This document shows, in pieces, positions 25,914-34,591 of a stretch of 64,000 nucleotides of DNA (positions are counted from its first letter, which is position 1; each line of letters opens with the position of its first letter). The stretch is from Enterococcus faecium. Lineage in GTDB: Bacteria > Bacillota > Bacilli > Lactobacillales > Enterococcaceae. Made by a program: the position numbers and the translations under genes. A model generated the notes under the pieces. That model was not told where the DNA came from and made no database searches. It worked only from the letters and a program-made list of their open reading frames with translations. The DNA lies in assembly GCF_029023785.1 (NCBI RefSeq), contig NZ_CP118955.1:618501-682500 (forward strand), in the 5' to 3' direction.

Positions 25914-26647
25914 TTTGATTCCTCCAGTCTAATTTTCTCAGTAATCAATGCAGCAATCTCAGATTTACTTTGAGCTTCTTCCACTGTTCCATCTTTAGAT
26001 AAGAGATAGCCGTGGTGTGTCTCGCCATGGATTTCCGTCAAATCATTTGCGAAAATAAAATCAGTTTTGTTATTTATCAGACTATTTTTTGCGACTGCCA
26101 GAAGAGATTCCTTTGGTACATCTACTAATAGTTTGAAACCAATGATTTTTGCTTTTGGCTGCCATTCACGTAGATAAGAAATGATTTTTGGTGTTTTCTT
26201 CAAAACGAGCACAAGATGCTCGGTGTCAGAAGAGATCTTTGAAACAGTGGTATCTGTCTGTTCATTTTCCGCAAACCAATTGTCCAGTTCTTCTTGCGTT
26301 GAAGAAGTGGGTAGGTTTTTTGCCAGCTGTTCTTCTGAAAAACTAAAAGCAGGAGTAAAATCACTGACTGCCATACTGTGGATAATCGCGTCGTAGTGTT
26401 CTTTTTTCGTTAGTGCTTCTAATTGTAAAAATAAGTCCAGTGCAGATTCGATCGTATAAATCGTTATATTGGAGTGTCTTTTCGGTTTCAGTGCTTGTTT
26501 CGTAGTCACGTAATCGATTGTGGTATCCGGATTGGCAGCTAAATAATCAGCTAATGCTTGCCCTAATCGTCCTGTCGAATGATTTGTAATAGCACGTACT
26601 TGATCGATTTTTTCAGTCGTTCCTCCAGCTGTGATTAGAATCTTCAT
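25910..26647 (-). CDS. coaB: Phosphopantothenate--cysteine ligase
   Basis: Joins 4'-phosphopantothenate to cysteine, using a nucleotide cofactor, in coenzyme A synthesis. 245 residues. N-terminal LITAGGTTEKIDQVRAITNHSTG is the family signature, with TVDYVTT-type strand and SMAVSDFTPA in the middle, then ELVLVLKKTPKIIS-type and KIIGFKLLVDV. It overlaps the preceding gene and coaC by 4 bp each. Confidence 0.95.
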   Translation of the reverse strand: MKILITAGGTTEKIDQVRAITNHSTGRLGQALADYLAANPDTTIDYVTTKQALKPKRHSNITIYTIESALDLFLQLEALTKKEHYDAIIHSMAVSDFTPAFSFSEEQLAKNLPTSSTQEELDNWFAENEQTDTTVSKISSDTEHLVLVLKKTPKIISYLREWQPKAKIIGFKLLVDVPKESLLAVAKNSLINNKTDFIFANDLTEIHGETHHGYLLSKDGTVEEAQSKSEIAALITEKIRLEESK

Positions 26648-27633
26648 TTATGGTCACCTACATTTACTAGTGTTCTTCCTTGGTGTGTTCCAGCAAGTAG
26701 TTTAGATGCTGTTTCAGGCAATTGATCCAGAGTAATCTCTTGGACGACCAGTTCATCTGCAATCTGCAAATCCGCCATCTGTTGCCATAAAGAAAGACGT
26801 TGATCTATTGGTACATTGACAGAATCAATTCCAATCAACTGGATGTTTCGCAGAATAAAAGGCAAGACAGTCGCGTTTAGTTTGATTCCCCCAGCATTGC
26901 CACATAAAGCTACTGCACCGTTATAAGAGATCAATGGAAGAAGACTACTTAGCTGCTCGCCACCTACTGTGTCGATGACATAGTCGATTTGCTGTTTTCC
27001 TAAAGCTTTTGTTGTCTCTGGCAGAAATTCATCAGGTCGTACGACTTGAGAAGCACCTAGACTTTTTAGCCATGTGACAGACTCTTCTTTTCTGGAAAAG
27101 GCAATGATTGACTGGAATCCTAGTTTATGTAACAGGGCTATCGCTGTACTGCCTACACCGCCAGAAGCACCAGTAACGACAACTTTTTTATCGGAGGTCA
27201 TACCTTGACGGATTAAAGCGTTCACACACAACATAGCAGTAAACCCTGCTGTACCAAAAATCATCGCTTGACGCAGTGTCATATTTTTCGGTAGAGGGAC
27301 TAACCAGTCTCCTGGTACTTTTTGGTATTGGCTGTAACCGCCTGGATAGGTGACACCAAGCCCAAAACCAGTAGCAAGTACAAGATCTTCTTTTGAAAAA
27401 CGTGGATTGTTACTTTGGACGACAGTTCCGGATAAATCAATCCCTGGAGTCATCGGATATGTTCGTATCACCTGACCAGATTCGCTCATTGCCAATGCAT
27501 CTTTATAATTGACATCAGAATAGGCAATTTTTACCAAGACTTCATTTTCAGCCAATTCAGTAAATGGCAGATCACTGATTGCTGTATGGAAAACAGGTTC
27601 CTTTATTACCTGAAAAGATCGAAAAGCGTTCAT
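26644..27633 (-). CDS. YhdH/YhfP-family quinone oxidoreductase
   Basis: 329 residues. The start is set at ATG 27633 after AAGGAG; the frame extends 36 bases upstream without a signal. The GroES-like part has YSDVNYKDALAMSESGQV and GIDLSGTVV, typical of acryloyl-CoA reductase/YhdH proteins, and the Rossmann part has VVVTGASGGVGSTAIALLHKLG. It probably reduces acrylyl or quinone substrates with NADPH. It is first in the operon with coaB-coaC-panT, overlapping coaB by 4 bp, though the metabolic link is not obvious. Confidence 0.88.
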   Translation of the reverse strand: MNAFRSFQVIKEPVFHTAISDLPFTELAENEVLVKIAYSDVNYKDALAMSESGQVIRTYPMTPGIDLSGTVVQSNNPRFSKEDLVLATGFGLGVTYPGGYSQYQKVPGDWLVPLPKNMTLRQAMIFGTAGFTAMLCVNALIRQGMTSDKKVVVTGASGGVGSTAIALLHKLGFQSIIAFSRKEESVTWLKSLGASQVVRPDEFLPETTKALGKQQIDYVIDTVGGEQLSSLLPLISYNGAVALCGNAGGIKLNATVLPFILRNIQLIGIDSVNVPIDQRLSLWQQMADLQIADELVVQEITLDQLPETASKLLAGTHQGRTLVNVGDHK

Positions 27634-27803
27634 TCGTGAGACACTCCTTTTAAAATTTTCTTTTATCATACCATAAAGCCTACTCTTTTATTCTTGTTCT
27701 TCCGTAAATTTAGACAAAAATTAGGTGAAAAATAAAGAATCAAACAACTAGAATTTATTCCAAAAGATAAAGAAATATTCAGCAAAAAAAATTTTACAAA
27801 GGG

Positions 27804-27863
27804 TTGCCTTTTTCAATAAATTTCGTATACTAATACGAGTGGTAGTAAACAGGAAGTTTACTA
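27804..27863 (+). promoter_or_regulatory. Promoter and palindromic operator of the pot operon
   Basis: TTGCCT (27804-27809) and TATACT (27826-27831) lie 16 bp apart. Twelve bases after the -10, TAGTAAAC-AGGAA-GTTTACTA (27843-27863) is a perfect 8-bp-arm palindrome near the expected transcript start. It probably binds the XRE-cupin regulator encoded next. Confidence 0.65.
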
Positions 27864-27890
27864 TTAGAAAACTTCGATTCGGAGGAAATT

Positions 27891-28433
27891 ATGGAAATTG
27901 GTGAGAAGTTAAGAAATTTGCGCATCCAAAAGAATTTGACACAAGAAGAACTAGGCGAACGCACAGATTTGTCAAAAGGGTATATTTCCCAGTTGGAACG
28001 AGATTTAAGTTCACCATCAATGGAAACATTCTTTTCTATTCTTGAAGTCTTAGGTGTGACTCCAGAAGAATTTTTTCATCAAGAAGCAGCGAATCTGCAA
28101 GTGGTTTATTCAAAAGAAGATCATACGGTTTATTTTGATGAAGAAAACGGGTATGAATTGGAATGGCTCGTGGCTGATTCGAATGAAAAAGAAATGGAGC
28201 CTGTCTTGCTGACTTTTGAAGGTGCAGGAGAATATAAGACGTTTGAACCTTCATTATCTGAAACGTTTATTTTTGTATTAGAAGGGGAATTAGAGTTAAG
28301 CTTAGGAGAGACGGTCTATGTGGCAAAAGCAGGACAGTCGATCTATTATCAAGCGACAAAACAACATCAATTAAGGAATCATCTCAAAAAACGAACAAAA
28401 GTATTGATTGTTGCAACGCAATCATATTTGTAA
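27891..28433 (+). CDS. XRE-family regulator with C-terminal cupin (PuuR-like)
   Basis: 180 residues. The N-terminal helix-turn-helix (residues 1-62) shows [19 protein letters not shown] and [19 protein letters not shown]. The C-terminal cupin (about 105-178) has the strand [16 protein letters not shown] and a metal/ligand-site pattern ending in [10 protein letters not shown]. Such proteins regulate polyamine or amino-acid uptake. It sits immediately upstream of potA and ends before its start by 16 bp, so it likely senses polyamines and controls the operon. ATG follows GGAGG. Confidence 0.9.
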   Translation: MEIGEKLRNLRIQKNLTQEELGERTDLSKGYISQLERDLSSPSMETFFSILEVLGVTPEEFFHQEAANLQVVYSKEDHTVYFDEENGYELEWLVADSNEKEMEPVLLTFEGAGEYKTFEPSLSETFIFVLEGELELSLGETVYVAKAGQSIYYQATKQHQLRNHLKKRTKVLIVATQSYL

Positions 28434-28449
28434 TATAGGGGGTAAAAAC

Positions 28450-29535
28450 GTGGGGAAACCAATCATTTCATTTGATCAAGTAGTGAAACGCTATGATGAT
28501 GAAACAGTATTAAAAAAAGTAAGTTTTGAGATCGAACAAGGAAAATTTTATACACTGCTTGGTCCTTCCGGCTGTGGTAAAACAACGATCCTACGTATTA
28601 TAGCTGGATTCACCGAAGCTACAGAAGGGGACATCTATTTTGAAGGGAAACGGTTGAATGATTTGCCAGCTAATAAGCGACAAGTAAATACCGTCTTCCA
28701 AGATTATGCACTTTTTCCTCATATGAATGTTTTTGATAACGTTGCTTTTGGATTGAAGATCAAGAAAATGTCCAAATCAGATATCGAAAAGAAGGTAAAA
28801 GATGCTTTGCGTATGGTCCAGCTTCCTGGATACGAAAAACGGGAGATCAGTGAAATGTCTGGTGGTCAAAGACAGCGTGTAGCGATTGCACGAGCAATTG
28901 TAAATGAACCGAAAGTATTGCTACTAGATGAACCGTTATCGGCGCTTGATTTGAAACTACGTACAGATATGCAGTATGAACTGCGGGATCTGCAACAACG
29001 ATTAGGAATCACGTTTATTTTTGTTACTCATGACCAAGAAGAAGCGTTGGCAATGAGTGATGAGATTTTTGTCATGAATAAAGGGAAAATCGTCCAAAGT
29101 GGTACACCTGTAGATATTTATGATGAGCCAATCAATCATTTCGTTGCTGATTTTGTTGGGGAGAGCAATATCGTGGACGGTGTAATGATCGAAGATAATC
29201 TAGTTGAGTTTGTTGGTAAGCAATTTGAATGTGTCGATGGCGGGATGCGTCTAAATGAACCAGTTGAAGTTGTTTTACGCCCAGAGGATTTGACGATCAC
29301 GACACCAGATAAAGGAAAACTAGTCGTAACGGTTGATACTCAGCTGTTTCGTGGTGTCCATTATGAAATCATCTGTTATGATGAACAGCAAAATGAATGG
29401 ATGGTCCATTCAACGAAAAAAGCTAAAGAAGGAAGCAAAGTAGGATTGGCCTTTGAGCCAGAAGATATCCATGTCATGCGTTTCAACGAGTCTGAAGAAG
29501 AATTCGATGCACGTCTTGACAGCTACGAAGAATAG
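28450..29535 (+). CDS. potA: Spermidine/putrescine ABC transporter ATP-binding protein
   Basis: 361 residues. The start is GTG 28450 after AGGGGG; a longer frame begins inside the regulator gene. Walker A is [12 protein letters not shown], the signature is [15 protein letters not shown], Walker B is [12 protein letters not shown] and the switch His is in [11 protein letters not shown]-terminal TOBE-like regulatory region follows ([12 protein letters not shown]). It energises import through PotB/PotC. Confidence 0.95.
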   Translation: MGKPIISFDQVVKRYDDETVLKKVSFEIEQGKFYTLLGPSGCGKTTILRIIAGFTEATEGDIYFEGKRLNDLPANKRQVNTVFQDYALFPHMNVFDNVAFGLKIKKMSKSDIEKKVKDALRMVQLPGYEKREISEMSGGQRQRVAIARAIVNEPKVLLLDEPLSALDLKLRTDMQYELRDLQQRLGITFIFVTHDQEEALAMSDEIFVMNKGKIVQSGTPVDIYDEPINHFVADFVGESNIVDGVMIEDNLVEFVGKQFECVDGGMRLNEPVEVVLRPEDLTITTPDKGKLVVTVDTQLFRGVHYEIICYDEQQNEWMVHSTKKAKEGSKVGLAFEPEDIHVMRFNESEEEFDARLDSYEE

Positions 29536-29546
29536 GGGGGACAAGA

Positions 29547-30353
29547 ATGAAAACAATGCGCAGGATCTATTCCGTCCCTTATATTTTGTGGCTCGGTTTA
29601 TTCGTGATCGCGCCTGTATTAATGATCATTTATCAATCTTTTTTTGATATGAATGGGCAATTCACGCTGAATAATTATCTATCTTATTTTACGTCGGGGA
29701 CATCGCTTTCTATGACGATCAATTCTGTATGGTATGCATTTTTGATCACGTTTTTCACGCTGATCATCAGTTACCCGACTGCTTATTTTTTAACAAAACT
29801 GAAGCACAAGCAATTATGGCTGATGCTGATTATTTTGCCTACATGGGTGAATCTGCTGCTTAAAGCTTACGCATTTATTGGAATTTTCAGTGTGCACGGC
29901 AGCGTGAATCATTTCTTTGATTTTATCGGGATCGGGCCGAAACAGATATTATTCACAGACTTCAGTTTTCTGTTCGTGGCAACGTATATCGAGATTCCAT
30001 TTATGATTATGCCAATTTTCAATGCATTGGAAGAGATGAATCCTTCTTTGATCAGTGCCAGCAGAGATTTAGGCGCGAATAGCTTTGAGACCTTCCGACG
30101 AGTGATTTTTCCGTTATCATTAAATGGTGTGAAAAGCGGCGTCCAAGCAGTATTTATTCCTTCTCTTTCTTTATTCATGCTGACTCGTCTGATTGGCGGA
30201 AATCGGGTGATCACTTTAGGAACGGCTATCGAACAGCATTTCTTGGTTACACAAAACTGGGGGATGGGTTCTACAATCGGTGTGATTTTAATCATTGCTA
30301 TGTTCATCGTGATGCTCCTGACAGGCGAGAAGAAAAAAGGAGGTCGCTCATAA
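29547..30353 (+). CDS. potB: Spermidine/putrescine ABC transporter permease
   Basis: 268 residues with six hydrophobic segments. The EAA loop that contacts the ATPase is ISASRDLGANSFETFRRVIFPLS. It lies 11 bp after potA and its stop abuts the start codon of potC. Confidence 0.95.
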   Translation: MKTMRRIYSVPYILWLGLFVIAPVLMIIYQSFFDMNGQFTLNNYLSYFTSGTSLSMTINSVWYAFLITFFTLIISYPTAYFLTKLKHKQLWLMLIILPTWVNLLLKAYAFIGIFSVHGSVNHFFDFIGIGPKQILFTDFSFLFVATYIEIPFMIMPIFNALEEMNPSLISASRDLGANSFETFRRVIFPLSLNGVKSGVQAVFIPSLSLFMLTRLIGGNRVITLGTAIEQHFLVTQNWGMGSTIGVILIIAMFIVMLLTGEKKKGGRS

Positions 30354-31181
30354 ATGAAAAAATTTAAATGGTCGTATCTTTATTTAGGGATTGTTTTTTT
30401 ATTCTTATATGCACCGATCTTCTATCTGATTTTTTATTCCTTCAATGAAGGAGGAACGATGAACAGCTTTACAGGGTTTACTTGGGAAAATTATGAAGCT
30501 GTTTTTGAAGATACTCGTTTGATCATTATCGTATTGAATACGTTCATGCTGGCTTTCTTATCTGCATTGATCGCCACGATCATCGGGACATTTGGGGCTA
30601 TGGGAATCTATTACACGAAGAAACGACGTGCACGGACAGCGTTGTTGAGCATGAATAACATCTTATTAGTCTCTCCTGATGTTATTATCGGTGCTAGTTT
30701 CTTGATTTTCTTTACACTACTAGGATTCGGATTAGGTTTTCAGAGTGTATTGCTTTCCCATATTGCTTTCAGCATTCCAATCGTCGTCTTGATGGTCTTG
30801 CCAAAATTGCAGGAAATGAACGATTCAATGGTCGATGCGGCTAGAGACCTTGGTGCTAATAATTTCCAAGTAGTCAAAAATATCATTTTGCCTTATCTTT
30901 CTCCAGGAATCATAGCTGGATATTTTATGGCATTTACTTATTCTCTTGATGATTTTGCGGTTACGTTTTTCGTCACAGGAAATGGCTTTACGACGCTCTC
31001 AGTAGAGATTTATTCTCGTGCAAGACAAGGAATCAGTTTAGAAATCAATGCGCTAAGTGCGTTAGTTTTCTTGTTCTCCATGATATTGGTCATTGGATAC
31101 TACTTCATTAGTAAAGAAAACCGTCCAAAACGGCTGAAGAAAAACAGAAGAGTACGCGAGGGGGTGGCACGGCTGCGATGA
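30354..31181 (+). CDS. potC: Spermidine/putrescine ABC transporter permease
   Basis: 275 residues with six hydrophobic segments and EAA loop MVDAARDLGANNFQVVKNII. It begins directly after the potB stop and overlaps potD by 4 bp. The C-terminus is basic (NRPKRLKKNRRVREG). Confidence 0.95.
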   Translation: MKKFKWSYLYLGIVFLFLYAPIFYLIFYSFNEGGTMNSFTGFTWENYEAVFEDTRLIIIVLNTFMLAFLSALIATIIGTFGAMGIYYTKKRRARTALLSMNNILLVSPDVIIGASFLIFFTLLGFGLGFQSVLLSHIAFSIPIVVLMVLPKLQEMNDSMVDAARDLGANNFQVVKNIILPYLSPGIIAGYFMAFTYSLDDFAVTFFVTGNGFTTLSVEIYSRARQGISLEINALSALVFLFSMILVIGYYFISKENRPKRLKKNRRVREGVARLR

Positions 31182-32251
31182 AAAAATTACAATCTCTGTT
31201 TTTAGGTATTCTCATCATTATTGCGGTGCTGCTGCTTGGTGTTCGTCAACTTGAAAAAACAAGTGGCATGAGTGGAGCAAAGGTACTTACCATCTATAAC
31301 TGGGGAGATTATATCGATCCTAGTCTGATCACGAAATTTGAAAAAGAATATGGATACAAAGTGAATTATGAAACATTTGATTCTAATGAAGCGATGTTCA
31401 CAAAAATCCAGCAAGGTGGGACAAACTACGACATCGCTATACCAAGTGAATATATGATCCAAAAAATGATCAAAGAAAAACTAGTACTTCCATTAGATCA
31501 TTCGAAGATCAAAGGATTAAATAATATTGATCCACGATTTTTAGACTTGGATTTTGATCCAGATAATCAGTATTCGATTCCATATTTTTGGGGAACTTTA
31601 GGGATCGTATATAACGATAAATTCTTTGATGCAGATCAAATTAAGCATTGGGATGATTTGTGGAAGCCGGAATTAAAAGACAGTTTGATGCTGATTGACG
31701 GTGCACGAGAAGTTATGGGGCTTTCTTTGAATAGTTTAGGCTATTCTTTGAATAGTAAGAATATGGCACAGCTGACAGAAGCAGCAAATAAATTGAATCA
31801 TTTAACGCCAAATGTCAAAGCAATCGTGGCAGATGAGATCAAAATGTATATGATCAATGAAGAAGCCTCCGTGGCAGTGACATTTTCTGGCGAAGCTGCC
31901 GATATGATGTGGGAAAATGAACATTTACATTACGTAATCCCACCAGAAGGTTCCAATCTTTGGTTTGATAATATCGTTATGCCAAAAACCGTGAAAAATA
32001 AAGAAGGTGCCTATGATTTCATCAACTTTATGCTAGAACCGGAAAATGCGGCACAAAATGCAGAGTATATTGGTTATTCTACACCAAATGAAAAAGCAAA
32101 AGCGTTATTGCCAAAAGACATTTCGTCGGACGAACAATTCTATCCATCTGATGACACGATCTCCCATCTTGAAGTCTACGAAGATCTAGGATCGAAATAC
32201 CTAGGCATCTATAATGACCTATTCTTAGAATTCAAGATGTATCGGAAATAG
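31178..32251 (+). CDS. potD: Spermidine/putrescine-binding protein
   Basis: 357 residues, the extracellular binding protein of the importer. The N-terminal hydrophobic stretch (residues 5-24) has no clear lipobox, so it looks like an uncleaved anchor. The mature part has LTIYNWGDYIDPSLITKFEKE and GGTNYDIAIPSEYMIQKM, both typical of PotD, and YFWGTLGIVYND. Ligand-binding aromatic and acidic residues (WGDY, the Asp/Glu-rich lobes) are in place. Terminator downstream. Confidence 0.94.
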   Translation: MKKLQSLFLGILIIIAVLLLGVRQLEKTSGMSGAKVLTIYNWGDYIDPSLITKFEKEYGYKVNYETFDSNEAMFTKIQQGGTNYDIAIPSEYMIQKMIKEKLVLPLDHSKIKGLNNIDPRFLDLDFDPDNQYSIPYFWGTLGIVYNDKFFDADQIKHWDDLWKPELKDSLMLIDGAREVMGLSLNSLGYSLNSKNMAQLTEAANKLNHLTPNVKAIVADEIKMYMINEEASVAVTFSGEAADMMWENEHLHYVIPPEGSNLWFDNIVMPKTVKNKEGAYDFINFMLEPENAAQNAEYIGYSTPNEKAKALLPKDISSDEQFYPSDDTISHLEVYEDLGSKYLGIYNDLFLEFKMYRK

Positions 32252-32283
32252 CGAGAAAATAAGCAAATTTGTATAACTATAAT

Positions 32284-32333
32284 AAAAAGGACTTAGTTTT
32301 GATGGGAAATTTTTCAAAATTAAGTCCTTTTTT
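32284..32333 (+). terminator. Terminator of the pot operon
   Basis: AAAAAGGACTTAGTTTTGA pairs with TCAAAATTAAGTCCTTTTT with one mismatch; T-run follows. Confidence 0.92.
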
Positions 32334-32481
32334 ATGTGGTTGAAACGGGTATGATCATTTTAAGGAAGTGATCTAAGATGAAAGGACGACTGAACAATTA
32401 TCATATTAGAAAAGCTTTATTGTATTCCACAAACCAATTACTAAGAATAACAAATTAGTTTTTGTTTGTTCTTATTCCCTA

Positions 32482-32509
32482 TTGACTTTTCTTTCAAACA
32501 TGCTATTCT
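32482..32509 (+). promoter_or_regulatory. Promoter of the T-box transcript
   Basis: TTGACT (32482-32487), 16 bp, then TATTCT (32504-32509) with a TG one base before it (extended -10). Confidence 0.7.
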
Positions 32510-32522
32510 AATTTTATTCTAA

Positions 32523-32782
32523 TAGTATCCGATGAGAAGGAAAGTAGACAGAAAATGGTTCAAGAGAGGCTTTGGTTGGTGTAAAAAGCTAGAAGTTGAC
32601 TGTCGAAAATGGCCTTAGAGGATTTTTTGTCGAAAGGTAGGCAAAAACGAACAGTCTTTCGTTACCAAGACCACTGATTTTATTGTCAGGCTGAGAGAAA
32701 GAATGTTTTTTCTGAAAAAAGGTGGTACCACGAGTATAATCGTCCTTTTACTAGTATTTGCTAGTAAAAGGATTTTTTTTTA
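32523..32782 (+). promoter_or_regulatory. T-box riboswitch, probably methionine-specific
   Basis: A leader of about 260 bases. The T-box sequence AAAGGTGGTACCACG lies at about 32718-32732, and the terminator CCTTTTACTAG/CTAGTAAAAGG with a T-run at 32743-32782. The 5' part has the GAGAAGGAAAGTAGACAG of stem I and AGAGAGGCTTTGGTTGGTG-like stem-I features. In the 3' side of stem I, AAATGGCC places a candidate specifier codon ATG at 32609-32611, in keeping with the methionine-related gene downstream. Uncharged tRNA-Met would favour antitermination. Confidence 0.92.
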
Positions 32783-32810
32783 CAAAAAAACAAAGAAAAG
32801 AGTGAGTGAA

Positions 32811-33941
32811 ATGAGCAAAAATAGACCATTTACAGTAGATCATGTCGGAAGTTTCTTACGCCCGCAATCGATCAAAGAAGCAAGAAAAAAAGTTCAAGAA
32901 GGCTTACTTTCAAAAGAAGAACTTCGTGCAATCGAAGACCAGGAAATAAAAAAATTAGTGGAAGACCAAAAAGCAGTCGGCATCAAAGGAATTACAGATG
33001 GTGAATTTCGGCGTGGATTTTGGCATCTTGATTTTTTAGAAGAACTAAATGGTATCGAAGGCTATGTTCCAGAAACTGGATATAATCAAACATTCCACGG
33101 AAAAGCAGCTCCAGCTTATAATATTCGGGTAGTAGATAAATTATCTTTCAATCCAAATCACCCATTTTTAAAAGATTTTGCTTTTCTGAAAGAAGTAGTG
33201 GAAACAGATGATACTTTTGTTGCAAAAGCAACGATCCCTAGTCCCACGATGATTTTACGACAAGAGATTCTATCTAATGATGGTTCTTCAAAAATCAAGG
33301 AGATTTATCCTGATCTAGCTGATTTTTATGAGGACTTGTCCTCTACTTACAAAGCAGCGATTCATGCTTTTTATGAAAAAGGTTGCCGTTACCTGCAATT
33401 CGATGATACAAATTGGGCGTTTCTAGCTGATCAAACTAAAAGAGAAGCACTTCTTCAAAAAGGAATTGATCCGAAAGAAATGGCCCATATTTGTACAGAG
33501 ATTATCAATAATGCACTGGAAGACAAACCAGAAGATTTGACGATCACAACACATATCTGCCGCGGGAATCACGCTTCTTCTTGGCTGTTTTCCGGTGGAT
33601 ATGAACCCATTGCAGAAGAGTTGTTTTCAACAAATTATGATGGTTTCTTTTTGGAATACGATTCTGACCGAGCAGGAGATTTTACTCCTTTAAGACATTG
33701 GAGTAACAAAGAAAGTAAAGTTGTTTTAGGATTAGTTACTTCTAAGTTTCCAGATTTGGAAGATACGGAGAAAATAAAAGAACGAATAAAAGAAGCACAA
33801 CAATTTGTACCATTGGAAAATCTAAGTATCAGTCCTCAATGTGGGTTTGCTTCAACAGAAGAAGGAAACCATTTAACAGAAGAAGAACAATGGAAGAAAA
33901 TCCAATTATTGCAGCAAGTCGCAAAAGAAGTTTGGCTATAA
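32811..33941 (+). CDS. MetE-like cobalamin-independent methionine synthase family protein (YxjG/YxjH type)
   Basis: 376 residues, equal to the C-terminal catalytic half of MetE. The open frame extends upstream into the T-box, but the true start is ATG 32811. N-terminal FTVDHVGSFLRP and IKGITDGEFRRGFWHLDF, then DDTNWAFL, are conserved. Zinc ligands fit: HIC in TTHICRGN, Glu in FLEYDS and Cys in PQCGFAS. It probably transfers a methyl group to homocysteine, perhaps with a donor other than methyl-folate. T-box control by methionine supports this. Confidence 0.9.
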   Translation: MSKNRPFTVDHVGSFLRPQSIKEARKKVQEGLLSKEELRAIEDQEIKKLVEDQKAVGIKGITDGEFRRGFWHLDFLEELNGIEGYVPETGYNQTFHGKAAPAYNIRVVDKLSFNPNHPFLKDFAFLKEVVETDDTFVAKATIPSPTMILRQEILSNDGSSKIKEIYPDLADFYEDLSSTYKAAIHAFYEKGCRYLQFDDTNWAFLADQTKREALLQKGIDPKEMAHICTEIINNALEDKPEDLTITTHICRGNHASSWLFSGGYEPIAEELFSTNYDGFFLEYDSDRAGDFTPLRHWSNKESKVVLGLVTSKFPDLEDTEKIKERIKEAQQFVPLENLSISPQCGFASTEEGNHLTEEEQWKKIQLLQQVAKEVWL

Positions 33942-33991
33942 AAATGTGAGGCTTGGCAAAAAAAAGCGTCCCAAAAAGTCGGCTTTTCATG

Positions 33992-34016
33992 GAGTGGAGA
34001 AATCCACTCTTTTTTA
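33992..34016 (+). terminator. Terminator after the MetE-like gene
   Basis: GAGTGGA-GAAA-TCCACTC followed by a T-run. Confidence 0.85.
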
Positions 34017-34088
34017 TTTACCTTTTATATTATTTATTTGTTAAATAAATAGGAACAAAAAAATTAAATTACTTAATACACACATTAG

Positions 34089-34400
34089 GGATCATTCATT
34101 GAAGGATTAGAAGACAACGAGGATGGCGAAAAATATGATTACAATAGAAAAGTCGTTCTAAACAAATCAGTTCCTAGTATCACACAACGCAAGCCAGTCG
34201 ATTTGGTGAGATTAGAGGAGTGAAAGCAAACTTTATTATATAAGAAAAAATATTCGAAAGGGATGCTAGTTTAGGTACTAGTGCTGATGAATTAATATTA
34301 TGCCTCGTAATATTAGGCGTAGTTACTCTAGAGACATCACTATGGACTATGATTTGTCTCAGAGTCACAACATGTTTTTTTATGAAAAGAAACAGCTAAA
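34089..34400 (+). pseudogene. Possible gene remnant between the MetE-like gene and the reductase
   Basis: Two short in-frame stretches look protein-like but lack starts. The first runs from 34089 to a TGA at 34221 and includes EDNEDGEKYDYNRKVVL and ITQRKPVDLVRL. The second, near 34247-34400, has KIFERDASLGTSADEL, whose LGTSADEL ending recalls the C-terminal part of XRE helix-turn-helix regulators. I suspect a degraded regulator gene, but homology cannot be checked here. The rest of 33942-34591 holds only A/T-rich sequence and hairpins. Confidence 0.3.
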
Positions 34401-34445
34401 ATAATTAAATTGCGCAATGTTTAAACTTTCTTAAACTATAACCTA

Positions 34446-34485
34446 ATAAATGTGAAGAAATAATGCACAATTTCTTCACATTTAT
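34446..34485. terminator. Perfect 16-bp hairpin without a clear gene
   Basis: ATAAATGTGAAGAAAT and ATTTCTTCACATTTAT pair perfectly around an 8-base loop. It may have ended the degraded gene upstream. Confidence 0.5.
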
Positions 34486-34563
34486 CTTCTATTCTATATA
34501 CATACCAACCAACAACCCTATATACTTTTTCATTTTTACTCCTCAAGTAAAAATAACTCCTAG

Positions 34564-34591
34564 ACCGCGGCTACCCACCGCGGTCGTTTTT
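34564..34591. terminator. GC-rich hairpin terminator
   Basis: GACCGCGG pairs with CCGCGGTC, followed on the plus strand by a T7 run. On the minus strand it sits directly after the reductase stop but has only a weak T-run. Confidence 0.7.

Noticed and set aside
32378..32458. 26-codon open frame with a plausible ribosome binding site (AAGGAAG)
   Set aside because: Too short and without recognisable features; probably chance between two transcription units.
32703..32810. N-terminal extension of the MetE-like protein
   Set aside because: It lies inside the T-box terminator and has no ribosome binding site; the conserved N-terminus starts at 32811.
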